Shown here one piece after another: positions 62,166-64,000 of a stretch of 64,000 bases of DNA. The DNA comes from Ensifer sp. USDA 6670 (lineage in GTDB: Bacteria > Pseudomonadota > Alphaproteobacteria > Rhizobiales > Rhizobiaceae): contig ATWE01000002.1 in NCBI GenBank assembly GCA_000421085.1, forward strand, positions 124,001 through 188,000, in the 5' to 3' direction. The position numbers and the translations under genes are program-made. Numbering within the stretch: position 1 is the first letter of the stretch; every line of letters starts with the position of its first letter. Under the pieces are notes generated by a model. That model was not told the origin of the DNA and did not search any database. It saw only the letters and a program-made list of their open reading frames with translations.

Positions 62166-63571
62166 CAGCGGATCAGGCCCACCGATTGCGGCAGCCACAA
62201 TACGACGGCCGGAACGAAGGTGATCAGAATGAGGGCGATGAACAGCGGCACGAGCCACGGCAGGATCGCCATCGTCGTCCGCTCGACCGAGAGCTTCGCC
62301 ACCCGCGACAGCACGAAAAGCACCATGCCGAGCGGCGGGTGAAGCAGGCCGATCATCAGGTTGAGCGTCATGATCAGACCGAAATGCACCGGATCGATTC
62401 CGAACTGGGCGGTCAATGGCAGAAGGATGGGCACCAATATGGTGATTGCCGCGATCGTATCGAGAAAACAGCCGACGAAGAGCATCAGAAGGTTCACCAG
62501 GATGAGGAAAACCCATTTGTTGTCGGTGATCGTCAGGATCGCCCCGGAGAGCATCTGCGCCGCCTGACTGACCGTCAGGAGCCATGCGAAGATCGACGCC
62601 GCCGTGACGATGAAGAGCACCGAGGCCGTCGTCTCGATCGTGTCGAAGGTCGCCCGGGCGAGCGTCGACATCGTCATCGTGCGGTAGCGTACCAGGCCCA
62701 GGAACAGCGACCAGATCACGGCGGCGACGGCCGCTTCCGTCGGCGTGAACCACCCCATGGTCATGCCGCCGATCAGAATGATGGGCGTCATCAGCGCCAT
62801 GACGGCGGAAAAGTCGAAATACCAGTCGAGGGCAAGCAGCACCACGAGCGCGATGCCGACCGCAAGGTTCATCGACAGTCCGGCCGCCATCAGAAGATAG
62901 ATGAAAAGCGGAACGGCAAGCACGACGACGACCTCGAGCGAGGCCGCAAGCAGCCGCTTCATTTCGAAAGGCGTATCCGAGCCCCAGCCGCGCTTATAGG
63001 CGAAGATCGCCACTGTCAGCATCATCAGCACCGTCATGACCACGCCCGGAACGACACCGGCCATGAACAGCGCGCCGATGGAGACGTTCGCCATCATGCC
63101 GTAGATCACGAAGGGAAGCGACGGCGGGAAGATGGGTCCAAGCGTCGCCGAAGCGGCGGTAACGCCGACCGCCGCATCGACCGGGTAGCCGTGGTCCTTC
63201 ATCGCCTTGATCTCGATCGTGCCGATGCCGGCGGCGTCCGCAAGCGCGGTGCCCGACATGCCGGAGAAGATCACCGAGCCGACGATGTTGACCTGTGCCA
63301 GCCCGCCCTTCATCCAGCCGACCAGGGCGACCGCGAAGGAATAGATACGGCCGGTGACGCCGGCGGAGTTCATGAGGTTGCCGGCCAGGATGAAAAAGGG
63401 CACCGCAAGCAGCGGAAAGCTTTCGACGCCGGCAATCATCCGCTGAGCGGCGATGATGTCGGGAGCGACATTGTAGGAGACCAGATAGAGGACCGACGCT
63501 GCGGCCATGGAGATGGCGACGGGAACGCCGACCAGCATGAGAACGAGAAAGGAACCGACGAGCAGGAGCAT
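62165..63571 (-). CDS. TRAP transporter large permease (DctM family)
   Basis: 468 residues from the ATG at 63571, with a GAGGACTGATCCC-type leader; about 40 residues longer than the commonest DctM proteins. More than ten membrane helices. Family signatures: VPFFILAGNLMNSAGVTGRI, GSVIFSGMSGTALADAAGIG, SATLGPIFPPSLPFVIYGMM and a C-terminal LGMVLFVLSRVAKLSVERT. It uses a sodium gradient to import substrate delivered by a periplasmic binding protein, which must be encoded beyond the window. It lies five bases after the small permease. Confidence 0.92.
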   Translation of the reverse strand: MLLLVGSFLVLMLVGVPVAISMAAASVLYLVSYNVAPDIIAAQRMIAGVESFPLLAVPFFILAGNLMNSAGVTGRIYSFAVALVGWMKGGLAQVNIVGSVIFSGMSGTALADAAGIGTIEIKAMKDHGYPVDAAVGVTAASATLGPIFPPSLPFVIYGMMANVSIGALFMAGVVPGVVMTVLMMLTVAIFAYKRGWGSDTPFEMKRLLAASLEVVVVLAVPLFIYLLMAAGLSMNLAVGIALVVLLALDWYFDFSAVMALMTPIILIGGMTMGWFTPTEAAVAAVIWSLFLGLVRYRTMTMSTLARATFDTIETTASVLFIVTAASIFAWLLTVSQAAQMLSGAILTITDNKWVFLILVNLLMLFVGCFLDTIAAITILVPILLPLTAQFGIDPVHFGLIMTLNLMIGLLHPPLGMVLFVLSRVAKLSVERTTMAILPWLVPLFIALILITFVPAVVLWLPQSVGLIR

Positions 63572-63576
63572 GGGGA

Positions 63577-64000
63577 TCAGTCCTCGACCTTGTGGAATTC
63601 CTCGGGCTTTTCGAGAACCGAATAGCCGCGGCGCTGATTGGCCACGAAGACCTGGATGGAGCGGATCAGCATCAGCACGAAACCGGCCATCACGCTGTAG
63701 AAGACGATGTTGCGCGGCAGGTCGACGGTGACCATACGTTCGTGGGCGACGATCGCCACGTAGCGCCACATCAGCCAGCAGGCATAGGCGAAGAAGACGA
63801 TGCGCACCAGATCAACGAAGATTGCCAGGGCACGGGCGACGGTTAGCGGCAGATAATGATAGAGCACGTCGACCTGGATGTGACGCGACAGGCGCACGCA
63901 CATCACGGAGCCCAGAAACACGACGCCGATCAGGCAGTTCGTGGCGATCTCCTCAGTCCAGGCATAGGAGTCGTTGAGCACGTAACGCGTGAAGAATTGC
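63577..64000 (-). CDS. TRAP transporter small permease (DctQ family), 5' end cut by window
   Basis: At least 140 residues are in the window, stop at 63577; the frame stays open to the window end with FFTRYVLNDSYAWTEEIATN, the usual DctQ block just after the first helix, so the start lies outside. Further helices include LIGVVFLGSVMCVRLSRHIQ and IVFYSVMAGFVLMLIRSIQV. DctQ proteins pair with the large permease. The upstream gene should be the binding protein. Confidence 0.9.
   Translation of the reverse strand, partial: QFFTRYVLNDSYAWTEEIATNCLIGVVFLGSVMCVRLSRHIQVDVLYHYLPLTVARALAIFVDLVRIVFFAYACWLMWRYVAIVAHERMVTVDLPRNIVFYSVMAGFVLMLIRSIQVFVANQRRGYSVLEKPEEFHKVED

Noticed and set aside
61107..62753. 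548-codon version of the dehydrogenase gene
   Set aside because: The extra N-terminal part is an out-of-frame reading of the TRAP permease gene. The ATG at 62165 overlapping the permease stop gives the normal length.
62117..63625. 502-codon open frame on the plus strand, very rich in Asp, His and Arg
   Set aside because: Antisense to the TRAP permease gene; the biased composition is the complement of hydrophobic codons.

Overview
The window looks like a large replicon of a Sinorhizobium/Ensifer-type alphaproteobacterium, most likely a pSymB-like chromid. Gene content and order point this way: GC-rich genes in tightly overlapping operons, many sugar and peptide uptake systems each with its own regulator, the N-acetylglutaminylglutamine amide (NAGGN) osmoprotectant genes asnO-ngg, and the uxs1-uxe-aps cluster for an arabinose-containing surface polysaccharide known from S. 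meliloti. The species assignment is inference from recalled gene content; no search was run.

Layout. (1) 1-7002, plus strand: end of a SorC-type regulator, then an aldo/keto reductase, a GlpD-like FAD dehydrogenase, a DhnA-type aldolase, an FGGY kinase and a GMC oxidoreductase. This is a polyol or sugar catabolic operon of unknown substrate. (2) 7273-10179: exported TPR protein, DUF1127 protein behind a 5' hairpin, and an isochorismatase-like hydrolase. (3) 10341-19357: a second sugar operon on the minus strand (CUT2 ABC transporter, tagatose-3-epimerase-like isomerase, FGGY kinase, class II aldolase), divergent from a LacI-type regulator with an operator-like repeat cluster between them. (4) 19365-29012, minus strand: peptide-type ABC transporter containing a permease-ATPase fusion, an FCD GntR regulator, a 20-bp-arm hairpin, then asnO and ngg. 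(5) 29261-32119: VOC and DUF4287 genes followed by decayed accessory DNA with a DUF983 remnant, a hypothetical ORF and an internally deleted IS481-type element with intact 15-bp terminal repeats.

(6) 32180-38886: NodU/CmcH-type carbamoyltransferase with DUF5989 and SxtJ-like membrane proteins, a divergent membrane SGNH-hydrolase-like protein, and a NarL/NarX-type two-component pair. (7) 39134-41988: an M42 peptidase of the type linked to NAGGN, a ROK-family protein whose two halves are in circularly permuted order, and a small exported protein. (8) 42041-48172: the six-gene polysaccharide operon with its own intrinsic terminator. (9) 48531-52838: AraC regulator, a divergent SDR/TetR pair with mirrored operator-like sites, a DUF1236 glycine-zipper protein and an SMP-30 lactonase-like enzyme. 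(10) 52875-59652: a five-gene, translationally coupled partner-switching operon (STAS, GHKL ATPase, membrane PP2C phosphatase, STAS-methyltransferase fusion, degenerate ATPase-like protein) behind a GGDEF-EAL protein. (11) 59889-64000: mannonate dehydratase, L-idonate-dehydrogenase-like enzyme and TRAP transporter, cut by the window end.

The least explained items are the partner-switching operon with its methyltransferase fusion, the permuted ROK protein, and the carbamoyltransferase/SxtJ/DUF5989/SGNH group.
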